Positions 52,538 through 61,406 of a stretch of DNA of 64,000 nucleotides are shown here, piece after piece; the stretch's first letter is position 1, and each line of letters begins with the position of its first letter. A program made the translations under genes and the position numbers. The stretch covers positions 310,001 through 374,000 of the forward strand of contig NZ_AUGV01000003.1 of assembly GCF_000422845.1 (NCBI RefSeq), given 5' to 3'. The notes under the pieces are model-generated. The model searched no databases. It was not told the DNA's origin and saw nothing but the letters and a program-made list of their open reading frames with translations. Source of the DNA: Oceanobacter kriegii DSM 6294. Its GTDB lineage: Bacteria > Pseudomonadota > Gammaproteobacteria > Pseudomonadales > Oceanobacteraceae.

Positions 52538-52611
52538 TTCCCTTCCTGCAAGGCACACGGGCACATTTGCGACTAGGCTAAAGCTTTTGGTTCTCAGCTT
52601 TTGATCATTAG

Positions 52612-52874
52612 GGACCCTCTGAATAACTCAGTGCCCGCTCTGGATGACAGGGCGACGCTGAATCACGAAGCTGATTTGTAGGCCTGACGGGTCAAGTCAA
52701 AAATCAGCGACACAGAGTCAGCAATGCCCTGTCTTCCCCGTAGGGTGCTGCCTGCAGCCCGCCAGAACGGTGTTGGCGAACTTGGAAAGGACTCGTCATT
52801 CCGCTGCATTCGCCGCCTTGTTCTGACAACCTGCAGGACTCGCGCAGAGCTGTGCAGAGTTATTCAGAGGGTCC
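52612..52874. mobile_element. 263-bp MITE-like element with IS5-type ends
   Basis: Perfect 18-base terminal inverted repeats: GGACCCTCTGAATAACTC at 52612-52629 and GAGTTATTCAGAGGGTCC at 52857-52874, flanked by the direct repeat TTAG (52608-52611 and 52875-52878), a 4-base duplication of the YTAR type used by IS5-group transposases. Inside is another inverted pair, GACAGGGC and GCCCTGTC. There is no transposase frame, so it is non-autonomous. It lies between the antiporter and the binding-protein gene and ends 32 bases before that gene's ATG. Confidence 0.88.
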
Positions 52875-52906
52875 TTAGCTTTTTGTTTAGGGTGGAGTGT
52901 GCCTGT

Positions 52907-53698
52907 ATGTTCTCTCGCGTCCGTTACAGCCTGATTCTGCTGTGTTGTCTGGCGTTGCCGGTTTTGGCAGCGCCACTGACCATCATTGCGGTGGACGAGC
53001 CACCGGCCAGCTTTCGCAATGACGTTGGTACGCTGGATGGCTATGTGATTGATCTGGTGCGGGCCATGCAAACCCAGCTGGGCAACCGCGACCACATTGT
53101 CATGATGCCCGAGCAACGGGCGTTAGAGATGGCCGATACCCAGCCCAATGTACTGCTGCTGGGCTTTACCCGTACTCCCGAACGCGAGCAGAAATACCAT
53201 ATGATCACGCCGGTGCTGAACAAGCCCTGGGTGCTGTATGGCCTCAAGGGCCGGTTGATGCCGTTTGGTCATGTTGAAGAGGCCCGTCGGCTCGATAGCA
53301 TTGGGGTAGTACGCGGCGATGTGCGTGAAAAATTCCTCCACCAGAACGGCTTCGACAATCTGGTGGCGGTGGCGCGTCATGGTCTTAATGTGCGCAAGCT
53401 GCAAAGCCAGCGCATTTCAGCCTTGTTCTTCGAGCCATTGGGCATGGCTCACGAATGCCTGCGGCTGGCCGTCGATTGCCAGCAATTCGAGGAGCTGTAC
53501 CGTCGGCGCTCGAATGACGTCTACCTGATGATGTCGCGCTCGGGCACCTCCGAAACCACTGCCAAAGCCTGGCAGGACGCCGCTGAGCAGCTGCGTCAGC
53601 AGGGCATCTTTGAAGCCATTGCTACTCAGTGGGCCGAGCGTATCCAGCAGGATTACGGTATCAAGAGCCGTTACCACGAGGGACGACTGGAGTTCTGA
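52907..53698 (+). CDS. Periplasmic substrate-binding-like protein (SBP_bac_3)
   Basis: A 263-residue secreted protein. GGAG nine bases before the ATG and signal MFSRVRYSLILLCCLALPVLA support this start; the longer frame from 52724 begins inside the MITE. The mature sequence LTIIAVDEPPASFRNDVGTLDGYVIDLVRAMQ is an extracellular solute-binding domain of family 3 and TLAGFTRTPEREQKY-like sequence follows. No permease is adjacent, so it may be a sensor-type or orphan binding protein. The MITE insertion likely moved or replaced its native promoter. Confidence 0.8.
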   Translation: MFSRVRYSLILLCCLALPVLAAPLTIIAVDEPPASFRNDVGTLDGYVIDLVRAMQTQLGNRDHIVMMPEQRALEMADTQPNVLLLGFTRTPEREQKYHMITPVLNKPWVLYGLKGRLMPFGHVEEARRLDSIGVVRGDVREKFLHQNGFDNLVAVARHGLNVRKLQSQRISALFFEPLGMAHECLRLAVDCQQFEELYRRRSNDVYLMMSRSGTSETTAKAWQDAAEQLRQQGIFEAIATQWAERIQQDYGIKSRYHEGRLEF

Positions 53699-53729
53699 CC
53701 TGGAGCTATTTGAGCTGGAGCTAGTGGAT

Positions 53730-54917
53730 TTATTGAAGCCGGGCGCGGCGTTTTTGCCGCCAGCGAACCCAGCCAGTCCAGCACAACAGTGCGGGCACCA
53801 GGCCGCTAACAAACACCAGCATCCGGCCCAACAGGCCAAACACCTCTCCGTTGTGGAGCGGGTGCAGCCACTGCCAGAATAGGTCGCCAGCACGGGCGTC
53901 GGCAACGCGGCGTTGTGCTATTACCTCGCCGCTGCGGCGATCGATCCAGAGCTTGTTGTTGGCGAACCGGTAGCTGGCTTCTCCTTGGCTGAACTGATCC
54001 ATATACACCCTTACCATCACAACGCCGGCTGGGTCTGCTGGCAGGTAGAGCCAGCGGATATCACCGCCGGGCAGTGTCTGGCGGGTGATTGTCAGTACCT
54101 GTTCCAGGCTGATCGGCGGCTGTCTGGGTGTTTCTGTTTCTGTTGATGGTGATGTCTGTGCGAGTGCCGCGGTCAGATCCGGCGTAGGACGGCTCGGTAA
54201 CAGCGCACCGGTGGCCGGTTGGAACCAGCCCGGTTGCGCCAGAATCACGCCCGTCACAATCAGCCCCAGTACCACCGGCAAACTGTAGAGCGCTGCCAGA
54301 TTGTGCAGTTGCAGGTTATTGCGAACCGGGTGGCCGGAAGGCCGCCAACGCAGTGCTTGCGGCCACTTGCGCCAATGGCTGGGCCACCACAGATACAAGC
54401 CCGACAGGGTTGAGATCAGCGCCAGAACGCCGACCACGGCGACGATCAAACGGCCGGGCAGGTCGACCAGCAGCTCAAAGTGCAGCTGATAGATCCAGGT
54501 CATCAGAGTCTGGCCCCAAAACCTCGGGGTTTGCTCAAGCGTGCAGGGATTAATGGATACCAGCAAAGGGGCGAAGGTCTCGCCTGCAGTTTCTGCCGGT
54601 TTCATATAACGGGCGGTCAGGGCTGACTGCTGCGCCGATGGCATCTCCAGTCGCCAACCGGACGAGCGTTCGGGATGGGCTGCCAACAGGCTCTGGTAAA
54701 TCACGTCGAGGGACTGCGGCTGGCAGTCGTCAGCCACCACAATGTGAGGGTTCAGCCACTCGTCGATTTCCGGGTAAAACACCAGCGCGCTGCCGGTCAG
54801 GCCAATCAGCGCAAACAGCAGCCCGGCACTGAGTCCCAGCCACAGGTGCACGGTCAGCCACAGCTGGCGGGATTGGCGTTTGCCAGAACGGGGGTTTCGG
54901 GGTGAGGGGGAGGACAT
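53730..54917 (-). CDS. PepSY-domain iron-regulated membrane protein
   Basis: A 395-residue PepSY-associated TM protein. Four membrane helices are seen: LWLTVHLWLGLSAGLLFALI with the conserved His, GRLIVAVVGVLALISTLSGL, LHNLAALYSLPVVLGLIVTG and GRMLVFVSGLVPALLCWTGW, with a large periplasmic part containing two PepSY-like segments. Related proteins (FoxB, FsrB, PiuB) act in siderophore or iron reduction. Conserved His residues on the helices could bind haem. No Fur box is visible upstream. It converges on the binding-protein gene. Confidence 0.85.
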   Translation of the reverse strand: MSSPSPRNPRSGKRQSRQLWLTVHLWLGLSAGLLFALIGLTGSALVFYPEIDEWLNPHIVVADDCQPQSLDVIYQSLLAAHPERSSGWRLEMPSAQQSALTARYMKPAETAGETFAPLLVSINPCTLEQTPRFWGQTLMTWIYQLHFELLVDLPGRLIVAVVGVLALISTLSGLYLWWPSHWRKWPQALRWRPSGHPVRNNLQLHNLAALYSLPVVLGLIVTGVILAQPGWFQPATGALLPSRPTPDLTAALAQTSPSTETETPRQPPISLEQVLTITRQTLPGGDIRWLYLPADPAGVVMVRVYMDQFSQGEASYRFANNKLWIDRRSGEVIAQRRVADARAGDLFWQWLHPLHNGEVFGLLGRMLVFVSGLVPALLCWTGWVRWRQKRRARLQ

Positions 54918-55044
54918 AACAACAGCAGGCTGGGGTCGGCAAATTCAAAGCGCCAGTGTAAAACAGCCTGACTGTCAGCACCTGCGACCGGGGTGAGACC
55001 AATTGTCGCAGGTGCAAAGCAGCTGTGTAGAGCAGAGCGGCGCC

Positions 55045-56958
55045 TCAGTCAGCGTCTTCCAGTTGCTCGGTGAGGTCCATCCATTCCATTTCGGCGTCTT
55101 CCAGCTGGCTCTTGATGGAGCCTTGCTGTTCCAGCGCCTTGCGCAGATCGTCCTTGCGACCGTCGTCATAGATGCTGGCGTCGCCCAATTGCTCTTCGAC
55201 CTTGTCGAGCTGGCCTTGCAGCTTTTCGACCAGCTTTTCTGCGGCTTGTTGTTTCTTGCGCAGTGGTGCCAGACGCTGGCGGCGCTCGGCTTCCAGACGT
55301 TTCTGTTCCTTGCGGTCGACGGTTGGAGCCGCTTTCGGGGCGGTGCCTGAATCTGAGCCTGATGCGTCGGTAACGGCGATGTTTTCACGCTGATTCAGGT
55401 AATGATGGTAGTCGTCAAGGTCGCCATCGAACGGCTGTACCTTGCCGTGATCGACCAGCCAGTATTCGTCTACCGAAGCTTTCAGCAGGTGACGATCGTG
55501 GCTGACGATCAAAATGGCGCCGGGGAAGTTCTGCAACGCCAGCGTCAACGCTTCACGCATCTCGATATCGAGGTGGTTGGTTGGTTCGTCGAGAATCAGC
55601 AGATTAGGCTTCATCCAGGCCACGCAGGCCAGCGCCATACGGGCTTTTTCACCACCAGAGAAAGGCTCGATCACTTCCAATGCGCGGTCGCCGTGGAAGC
55701 CAAAACCACCGAGGAAGTTACGGATTTCCTGTTCGCTGGCCTTGGGCTTCAGGCGTTGCAGAATCAGCATGCCGGAGGCCGAGGTATCCAGCGACTCCAG
55801 CTGATGCTGGGCAAAATAGCCAATGCGAATGTGCTCGCCGTGGGTACGCTTGCCGGTCAACAGCGGGATTTCTTCGCAAAGGGTTTTCAGCAGCGTGGAT
55901 TTACCGGCGCCGTTGGGCCCCAGCAAGCCGATGCGATGACCTGGAACGATCGACAGGCCAACGTTGGGCAGCAGGGTTTTGGTGGTGCTGTCTGGCAATT
56001 GATAGCCAAGATCGGCCTGATCCAGCGTCAGCAACGGCGTCGACATCTTTTCGTAGCACGGGAATTCAAAGCGGAATGGTGAGTCGACGTGGGCCGGTGC
56101 AATCAGCTCCATCCGTTGCAGTTCTTTCAAGCGGCTTTGGGCCTGCTTGGCTTTGGAGGCCTTGGCCTTGAAGCGGGTAACAAACTTTTCGATTTCGGCC
56201 ACACGGGTTTGCTGCTTCTCGAACAGCACTTGCTGCTGGGCCAGTTTTTCGGCACGAATGCGTTCGTAGGCGCTGTAGTTGCCCGGGTACACGGTCAGCT
56301 GCTGGTCGTGCAGGTGGACAATATGATCGGCCACACCGTCGATGAAATCGCGGTCGTGGGAAATAAACAGCAGGGTGCCCGGGTATTTGCGAAGGTAGCC
56401 TTCCAGCCACAGGGTCGCTTCCAGATCCAGGTGGTTGGTGGGTTCGTCCAGCAGCAACAGGTCGGACGGCATCATCAGCGCCTGAGCCAGATTCAGACGA
56501 ATACGCCAGCCACCGGAGAAGTCTTTTACCGAACGCTTGAGATCGGATTGTGAAAAGCCCAGACCGTGCAACAGCTGTTCGGCTTTTACCGGTACTTCGT
56601 AGCCCTTGTGCTGGTCCATCTGGTCGAGCCAGCGGGTCAGTTCGTTGTCGTCTTTGGCGTTGGCAATGCCGGCTTCGATTTCGCGGTAGGTCTTGTCGCC
56701 GTCGATGGCGTAGTCCAGCGCGGTGCGGTCGGTGGCGACCACTTCCTGCGCCATGTGCGCCTTGCGCCATTTTGCTGGCAAGGCCAGCTCGCCACCGTCT
56801 ACACTCAGTTCACCGTTCAAAAGGGCGAACAGACTCGACTTGCCTGCCCCATTGGGACCGATCAAAGCGAGCTTTTGGCCATCATGAATGCGAAGACTGG
56901 CGTTTTTCAGTAGGGTTTGCGTACCCCTTTGCAGGGAAACCTGATTAAATTCGATCAT
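55045..56958 (-). CDS. yheS: ABC-F type ATPase YheS
   Basis: A 637-residue soluble protein with two ABC domains in tandem and no membrane part. Walker A1 is LIGPNGAGKSSL (about 32-42) and the second is LLGPNGAGKSTL (about 348); signatures FSGGWRIRLNLAQAL and FSGGEKARMALACVAW; both Walker B end DEPTNHLD. The linker FVTRFKAKASKAKQAQSRLK is the ABC-F P-site tRNA interaction motif, and the C-terminus is coiled coil. ABC-F proteins act at the ribosomal E site in translation; YheS relieves stalling on certain peptides. Confidence 0.94.
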   Translation of the reverse strand: MIEFNQVSLQRGTQTLLKNASLRIHDGQKLALIGPNGAGKSSLFALLNGELSVDGGELALPAKWRKAHMAQEVVATDRTALDYAIDGDKTYREIEAGIANAKDDNELTRWLDQMDQHKGYEVPVKAEQLLHGLGFSQSDLKRSVKDFSGGWRIRLNLAQALMMPSDLLLLDEPTNHLDLEATLWLEGYLRKYPGTLLFISHDRDFIDGVADHIVHLHDQQLTVYPGNYSAYERIRAEKLAQQQVLFEKQQTRVAEIEKFVTRFKAKASKAKQAQSRLKELQRMELIAPAHVDSPFRFEFPCYEKMSTPLLTLDQADLGYQLPDSTTKTLLPNVGLSIVPGHRIGLLGPNGAGKSTLLKTLCEEIPLLTGKRTHGEHIRIGYFAQHQLESLDTSASGMLILQRLKPKASEQEIRNFLGGFGFHGDRALEVIEPFSGGEKARMALACVAWMKPNLLILDEPTNHLDIEMREALTLALQNFPGAILIVSHDRHLLKASVDEYWLVDHGKVQPFDGDLDDYHHYLNQRENIAVTDASGSDSGTAPKAAPTVDRKEQKRLEAERRQRLAPLRKKQQAAEKLVEKLQGQLDKVEEQLGDASIYDDGRKDDLRKALEQQGSIKSQLEDAEMEWMDLTEQLEDAD

Positions 56959-56985
56959 TTTTTACGACGACAAAAGGAAGCGGCA

Positions 56986-57615
56986 ATGGCGGCGCAGTGT
57001 GCCACAGAATCATTGGACAACCCACTGTGGCAGTTCGCATTGGATTTCTACCCGTTTGAGGACGCCGAAACCATTCTGTTGGAATGCCAACAGCAGGGTG
57101 CCGACGTGCTGTTGCTGCTGGGTGCCTTGTGGTTGGCGACCGACAACGGTGCCTGGCCCGACGACGAGGATTTTGATCTGGCGCTGGAAGGCTATTTGAG
57201 CTGGCGCAGCTCGGTGGTGGAGCCACTGCGCGGGGTTCGACAAACCCTGCCCAAGGCCGGTCGGGACGACGTCCGTGGCCAGTTCCGTGAACGCATCAAG
57301 GACCTTGAACTGGAAGCCGAGCATCTGGCGATGGCCGGTTTGCATGTGGTGCTGGATGAATTTGCCGATGAATGCCCGGAAGACGAGCCATTGCGCGACA
57401 GCGTGACGGAAAACCTGCGTCAGGTGCTGAAGCTGGATGGTGCCGATGTCTCACCGGCTTGTATGAACGCCCTTGTGGATAACTTGCTGGCGTTTGTGGT
57501 GGCAAAAGCCGCTGATCATCACGATGAGGTTGAGTCTGCTGACGACGACGTGGAGCAGGATGACATGGAGCAGAACGACGAGGACGATGCCTCGCAGCCC
57601 AGTGGAGACAATTAA
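56986..57615 (+). CDS. TIGR02444-family protein
   Basis: A 209-residue protein. AAGGAAG is before the ATG; the extension from 56917 overlaps yheS. NPLWQFALDFYPFEDAETILLECQQQGADVLLLLGALWLA is the family hallmark (Trp, Tyr, and Cys/Asp positions), followed by GVRQTLPKAGRDDVRGQFRERIKDLELEAE in a helix. The tail is very acidic (SADDDVEQDDMEQNDEDD). Function unknown; it commonly stands next to yheS, as here. Its TAA shares the bases TTAA with the stop of the facing parA gene. Confidence 0.82.
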   Translation: MAAQCATESLDNPLWQFALDFYPFEDAETILLECQQQGADVLLLLGALWLATDNGAWPDDEDFDLALEGYLSWRSSVVEPLRGVRQTLPKAGRDDVRGQFRERIKDLELEAEHLAMAGLHVVLDEFADECPEDEPLRDSVTENLRQVLKLDGADVSPACMNALVDNLLAFVVAKAADHHDEVESADDDVEQDDMEQNDEDDASQPSGDN

Positions 57616-58349
57616 CGCCCCAGCTTGCGTTTGAATTCAATACTGGCGTGGACATCGTCCAGCCATTCCAACAGAGGCTCCCAGTGGGCCTCGTCTTTTG
57701 GGTCCCGGCCGGGATCATCAATCATGCCTTGTCCCAATTCACTGGTGCGAACATAGCCTTGGGTATCACGTAGCGACGTAATAAAGGGAATCTTCAGACT
57801 GCGCAGAAACAGCGCCAGCTTGTTGTACACCAGGGTGTTCTTGCGGGTGCGGTTGGCAACAACGGCAATGGAACGGCTGGTCTGGCGAAAACTGTGGCTC
57901 AGCATGATGTCGCGAATAAAGGTCGTGGCGGCCCTAATATCAATGGCGGAGGGCAGCACCGGAATAATAACGGCATCGCACTGGCGAATGCGGTCACTGA
58001 GGGCGTTGCCGGTCAGACCTGCCGGGGTATCAATAATGATGCGCTGGGTGTCACTTGGCACCCGTACATCAAACGAGCGGGTAACTTGCCCCGGCGCTGC
58101 CTTGCAGGCCACCACACCATGAATGGCGGGCAGCAGGTGGTCGCGGGCTTGCAGCCATTCGGTGGCGGATGACTGCGGGTCGTAGTCGATCAACGCCGTA
58201 TTGAGGTGCTGACTGGCGTACAGGCTGGCAAGGTTGGTGGCGAGCGTCGTTTTGCCACAGCCACCCTTGGCGTTGGCAACCAACACCCGAAAGGGTTGTT
58301 CGTGCTGAATCACACGCACGTCTGGTTGTGCTTCCGCTGTTTGCAACAT
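57612..58349 (-). CDS. Orphan ParA-family ATPase
   Basis: A 245-residue ParA/MinD-type ATPase with deviant Walker A ANAKGGCGKTTLATNLA, Walker A' ALIDYDPQSSATEW, and Walker B RIIIDTPAGLTG. The C-terminal part has VVANRTRKNTLVYNKLALFL and LRDTQGYVRTSELGQGMID. There is no parB, parS or MinC beside it, so it may position a protein cargo and not a plasmid or chromosome. A short N-terminal extension of about 20 residues precedes the fold. Confidence 0.88.
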   Translation of the reverse strand: MLQTAEAQPDVRVIQHEQPFRVLVANAKGGCGKTTLATNLASLYASQHLNTALIDYDPQSSATEWLQARDHLLPAIHGVVACKAAPGQVTRSFDVRVPSDTQRIIIDTPAGLTGNALSDRIRQCDAVIIPVLPSAIDIRAATTFIRDIMLSHSFRQTSRSIAVVANRTRKNTLVYNKLALFLRSLKIPFITSLRDTQGYVRTSELGQGMIDDPGRDPKDEAHWEPLLEWLDDVHASIEFKRKLGR

Positions 58350-58718
58350 GCTCGTCTACCGATGGTTCCGTTCCGGATCAAAATGAGCGATGGCGAGTGC
58401 TCTGCTGGCTATGTTTTAACCAGTAATGCCCTTATATTGCAACCACCTGCATCCGGAATCTCTTTAACAGTCTAGAAGTTGACGCGAAAAATTCCCGTGA
58501 AATTGCCCTCTGGCCCTCAGAAATACCGACATTCTGTTGGAATCGGCAAGGTTGAACGGCAGTGAGCGATGAGCAAGAAGCAAGCATACTGTTCAAATGT
58601 TTCAAAACAGGACAAAAAGATCAAATCTCATACATAATTGATAATTATTGTCATTTGTATAAACTGCCGCGTTTTCAAGGGCGTCTGCCCGCTCGCTTCT
58701 GCTCCTCTGGTTGTATCT
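58350..58718. promoter_or_regulatory. 369-base divergent promoter region with putative Fur box
   Basis: The gap between parA and the siderophore receptor has an AT-rich end (58600-58670). GATAATTATTGTCATTTGT (58640-58658) and the flanking AATTGATAATTATTG match about 12 of 19 Fur consensus positions, in a suitable place 60-80 bases before the receptor start. No terminator or RNA gene is seen; a 62-codon open frame in this gap is not protein-like. Confidence 0.5.
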
Positions 58719-60827
58719 ATGACTTCAAAACATCTTCTGGTACTGGCTGTTGCCAGTGCTTCTGTATCGTTGGCATATGCCGATGACAACGCTGCCACTG
58801 CGGATTCTGACGCCGTGGTCGACACTCTGGTGGTGACCGCCAAACAGCAATCCTGGTTCGAACAATCGTCCAGCACCGCCTTGAAGATGGAAGCTGCCCA
58901 GCTGGAGACGCCATTCAGCCAGAACACCATCAACGACACCATGCTGGAAGACCTGAAAGCCAGCACGCTGGAAGCGGCCTACGGCTATCTGGCCGGTGTA
59001 TCGCGCTCGGGTGAAGCAGCCAACTCCTTCACCATCCGTGGTATGTCGGCCGACTTGCAGAACGTGCAGGTCGATGGTTTGCCGGGTCTGGTGTCTCGCT
59101 TTGGTGCGCCGGTAACGGCCAACCTGGAACGTGTCGATGTGCTGAAAGGCCCGGCATCGGTGCTGTACGGCCTGATGGAGCCAGGCGGTATGGTCAACAT
59201 GGTGACCAAAAAGCCGGAAGCAGAATTTCACGGACAAGCGGATGTCTCGTACCAGAACTACGTTAATCAGAACAAGGGCGGTTACAACGGCTCGTTTGAC
59301 GTTACGGGTGCCATGGATGACGACAGCGAATACCTCTATCGCCTGATCGGTGGTGCTGAGCACAGCAACAGCTTCCGCGACTACGTCGACACCAACACCC
59401 GTTACCTGTACCCGAGCTTCTCACGGGTATGGGCCGACAGCCGTCTGGACGTGCAACTGGAATACACCTACGAGAAACGCGGTGCAGACCAGGGTCTGGC
59501 TTTGGCCGATGGCACTGACCTGGATTCGGTTGAATCAATCGAAACCTACTATCAGGAGCCGGGCGACTTTGAACGCGATGAAGGCTACGCATTGGGCGTT
59601 TCCTACGTTCAGCAGCTGAACCGTGACGCCACCCTGAACGTGAAATGGCGCAGCGTGCTGCACGAAGACGAAAACCAGCGCTACGAGAACAACCGGGTCA
59701 ACAGCGATGGCACCCTGCGTCGTCGTGACCGTCATCAGCTTAACCGTCGTGCTTACCACTTCCTCGATACCAGCGTGGCCTGGTCATTCGATGGCGCTGT
59801 GCGTCACGATTTGCTGGTGGGCATCAACGGCGGTTACGAATACCGTCAGTACGATCGTCTGGATTGGCGTACGTCGAGCACCCCGATTTCCATTGCCGAC
59901 CCGGTTTACTATCAGGAAGACGAATCGATTGCGGATGTACCGGGCAGCATGCGCCGCTGGAAGCTCTACAACGCCGGTGTGTACGCCTTTGACCGCGTAT
60001 ACCTGAGCGATGCCTGGACGCTGGTTGCCGGTGCCCGCTACGACCAGCAGCAGGGTGATTACCGCCGTATCGATAACGACAGCGGTGACGCTACCCGCAC
60101 CAGCAGTACCAACTACAACGCCGGTGTGGTGTATCAGCCAACCCTGACGACCTCGGTATACGCCAGCTACGCCGAGTCCTTCGATCCGCAAACCGTGGGC
60201 ACGCTGGACGCCGATGGCGAGCAGCTGGACCCGGAGCAGGCCGAGCAATACGAAGTGGGTGCCAAGTACGCCTCTGAAGATCAGCGCCTGAACCTGCAAC
60301 TGGCGTACTTTGATATCAACAAACACAACATCGTTGAAGAAAACGAAGCCGGTGATAACGAGCTGCTGGGCAGCGTGCACAGTCGTGGCGCCGAGTTCAA
60401 CGGTCAGTACCAGCTGTCGGACGTGTGGCAGCTGCAAGCCAACTACGCCTGGGTCAATGCTCGCATTACCGATACCACCGACGCCGATACCCGCTACAAC
60501 GCACCGGCCTTTGCACCGGTACATTCCGGCTCGGTATGGACCCGTTACAACTACCCGCAAATGGTGGCTGGTGGCTTCGTTGGTGGCAGCTTCGGTGCCA
60601 AATACCAGTCTGAGCGATACACCGGTACGGCATCTGGCAGTCGCGTGCGCTTGCCGGGTTACACCGTGATGGACATGGCGTTGTACTACGAGCGCATGAG
60701 CAGCAAGTACTCACTGACCGTCGCCAACCTGACCAACGAGGTGTACTACAGCGGTGGCCGTAATGCCCTGAAACTGTGGCCGGGTGCGCCGACCAAGGTC
60801 ACCCTGTCGGCTCAGTTCGACTTCTGA
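58719..60827 (+). CDS. TonB-dependent siderophore receptor
   Basis: A 702-residue outer-membrane receptor. The start MTSKHLLVLAVASASVSLAYA gives a signal peptide; an extension from 58638 overlaps the Fur box. The TonB box region is VDTLVVTAKQQSW, the plug shows YLAGVSRSGEAANSFTIRGM and LKGPASVLYGLMEPGGMVNM (TIGR01783-like), and the barrel ends in LSAQFDF with a terminal Phe. The RGMSADLQNVQVDGLPG loop is typical of ferrichrome/ferrioxamine-type receptors, but the ligand is not clear. No siderophore synthesis or ABC genes are nearby. Confidence 0.93.
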   Translation: MTSKHLLVLAVASASVSLAYADDNAATADSDAVVDTLVVTAKQQSWFEQSSSTALKMEAAQLETPFSQNTINDTMLEDLKASTLEAAYGYLAGVSRSGEAANSFTIRGMSADLQNVQVDGLPGLVSRFGAPVTANLERVDVLKGPASVLYGLMEPGGMVNMVTKKPEAEFHGQADVSYQNYVNQNKGGYNGSFDVTGAMDDDSEYLYRLIGGAEHSNSFRDYVDTNTRYLYPSFSRVWADSRLDVQLEYTYEKRGADQGLALADGTDLDSVESIETYYQEPGDFERDEGYALGVSYVQQLNRDATLNVKWRSVLHEDENQRYENNRVNSDGTLRRRDRHQLNRRAYHFLDTSVAWSFDGAVRHDLLVGINGGYEYRQYDRLDWRTSSTPISIADPVYYQEDESIADVPGSMRRWKLYNAGVYAFDRVYLSDAWTLVAGARYDQQQGDYRRIDNDSGDATRTSSTNYNAGVVYQPTLTTSVYASYAESFDPQTVGTLDADGEQLDPEQAEQYEVGAKYASEDQRLNLQLAYFDINKHNIVEENEAGDNELLGSVHSRGAEFNGQYQLSDVWQLQANYAWVNARITDTTDADTRYNAPAFAPVHSGSVWTRYNYPQMVAGGFVGGSFGAKYQSERYTGTASGSRVRLPGYTVMDMALYYERMSSKYSLTVANLTNEVYYSGGRNALKLWPGAPTKVTLSAQFDF

Positions 60828-60855
60828 TATTCAGGTTGCGCGTTGGCCTGAACAA

Positions 60856-60881
60856 CAAAGCAGAGCAGCCGCTCTGCTTTG
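60856..60881. terminator. Terminator after the siderophore receptor gene
   Basis: CAAAGCAGAGC and GCTCTGCTTTG form an 11-bp stem around AGCC, followed by TCGTATTT. Close to the receptor stop; moderate T-tract. Confidence 0.75.
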
Positions 60882-60964
60882 TCGTATTTGGGGTTTGGGA
60901 TACACTGGTGCGTGTATAGAACTGTAAAACGCTATCTCAAATACATGCCCAAGGGAACAGGCCG

Positions 60965-61399
60965 ATGTTATCGACAAAAACATGGATCGTACTGGCAATC
61001 GTTGTGGGAGGTGCCTTTGCCTTCCCTTATGTGATGAAGAGCCAGATGGGCGAGCAGATGGAAGCCATGATCGACACCACACTGTCGACGGAGCAAACCC
61101 GCCAAACCTATTACAAATGGCAGGATGCCAACGGCAGCTGGCACTTTGGTGAAAAACCACCGGCTGGTGCCAATGCCATTGCTGTCAGTATTGATACCGC
61201 GGCTAATATTCTGGCTCCGGTCAAAGCCCCTGAACCGAAGGCAACTCTGGCCAAGGCCGAGCCCAAGGAAGATAAAATTGCCCCGCAAGACGCCTTTATG
61301 AACCCTGCGGCGGCCAAGCAGGCGATGGAAGATGCCAAGCAAATTCAAGAAATGCTGAACCAGCGCACCAAGGACATGGACGCGCTGATGCAGAACTGA
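60965..61399 (+). CDS. DUF4124 domain-containing protein
   Basis: A 144-residue protein with an N-terminal membrane anchor (WIVLAIVVGGAFAFPYVM) and a periplasmic DUF4124 motif, YYKWQDANGSWHFGEKPPAG, in which the aromatic and KPP pattern is typical. The tail is Lys/Pro/Ala-rich and helical. Function unknown. It converges on the WD40-like gene with eight bases between the stops. Confidence 0.85.
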   Translation: MLSTKTWIVLAIVVGGAFAFPYVMKSQMGEQMEAMIDTTLSTEQTRQTYYKWQDANGSWHFGEKPPAGANAIAVSIDTAANILAPVKAPEPKATLAKAEPKEDKIAPQDAFMNPAAAKQAMEDAKQIQEMLNQRTKDMDALMQN

Positions 61400-61406
61400 T
61401 CCAACG

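Noticed and set aside
52724-52906. N-terminal extension of the binding-protein gene
   Set aside because: It begins inside the MITE; the signal peptide and ribosome site support the ATG at 52907.
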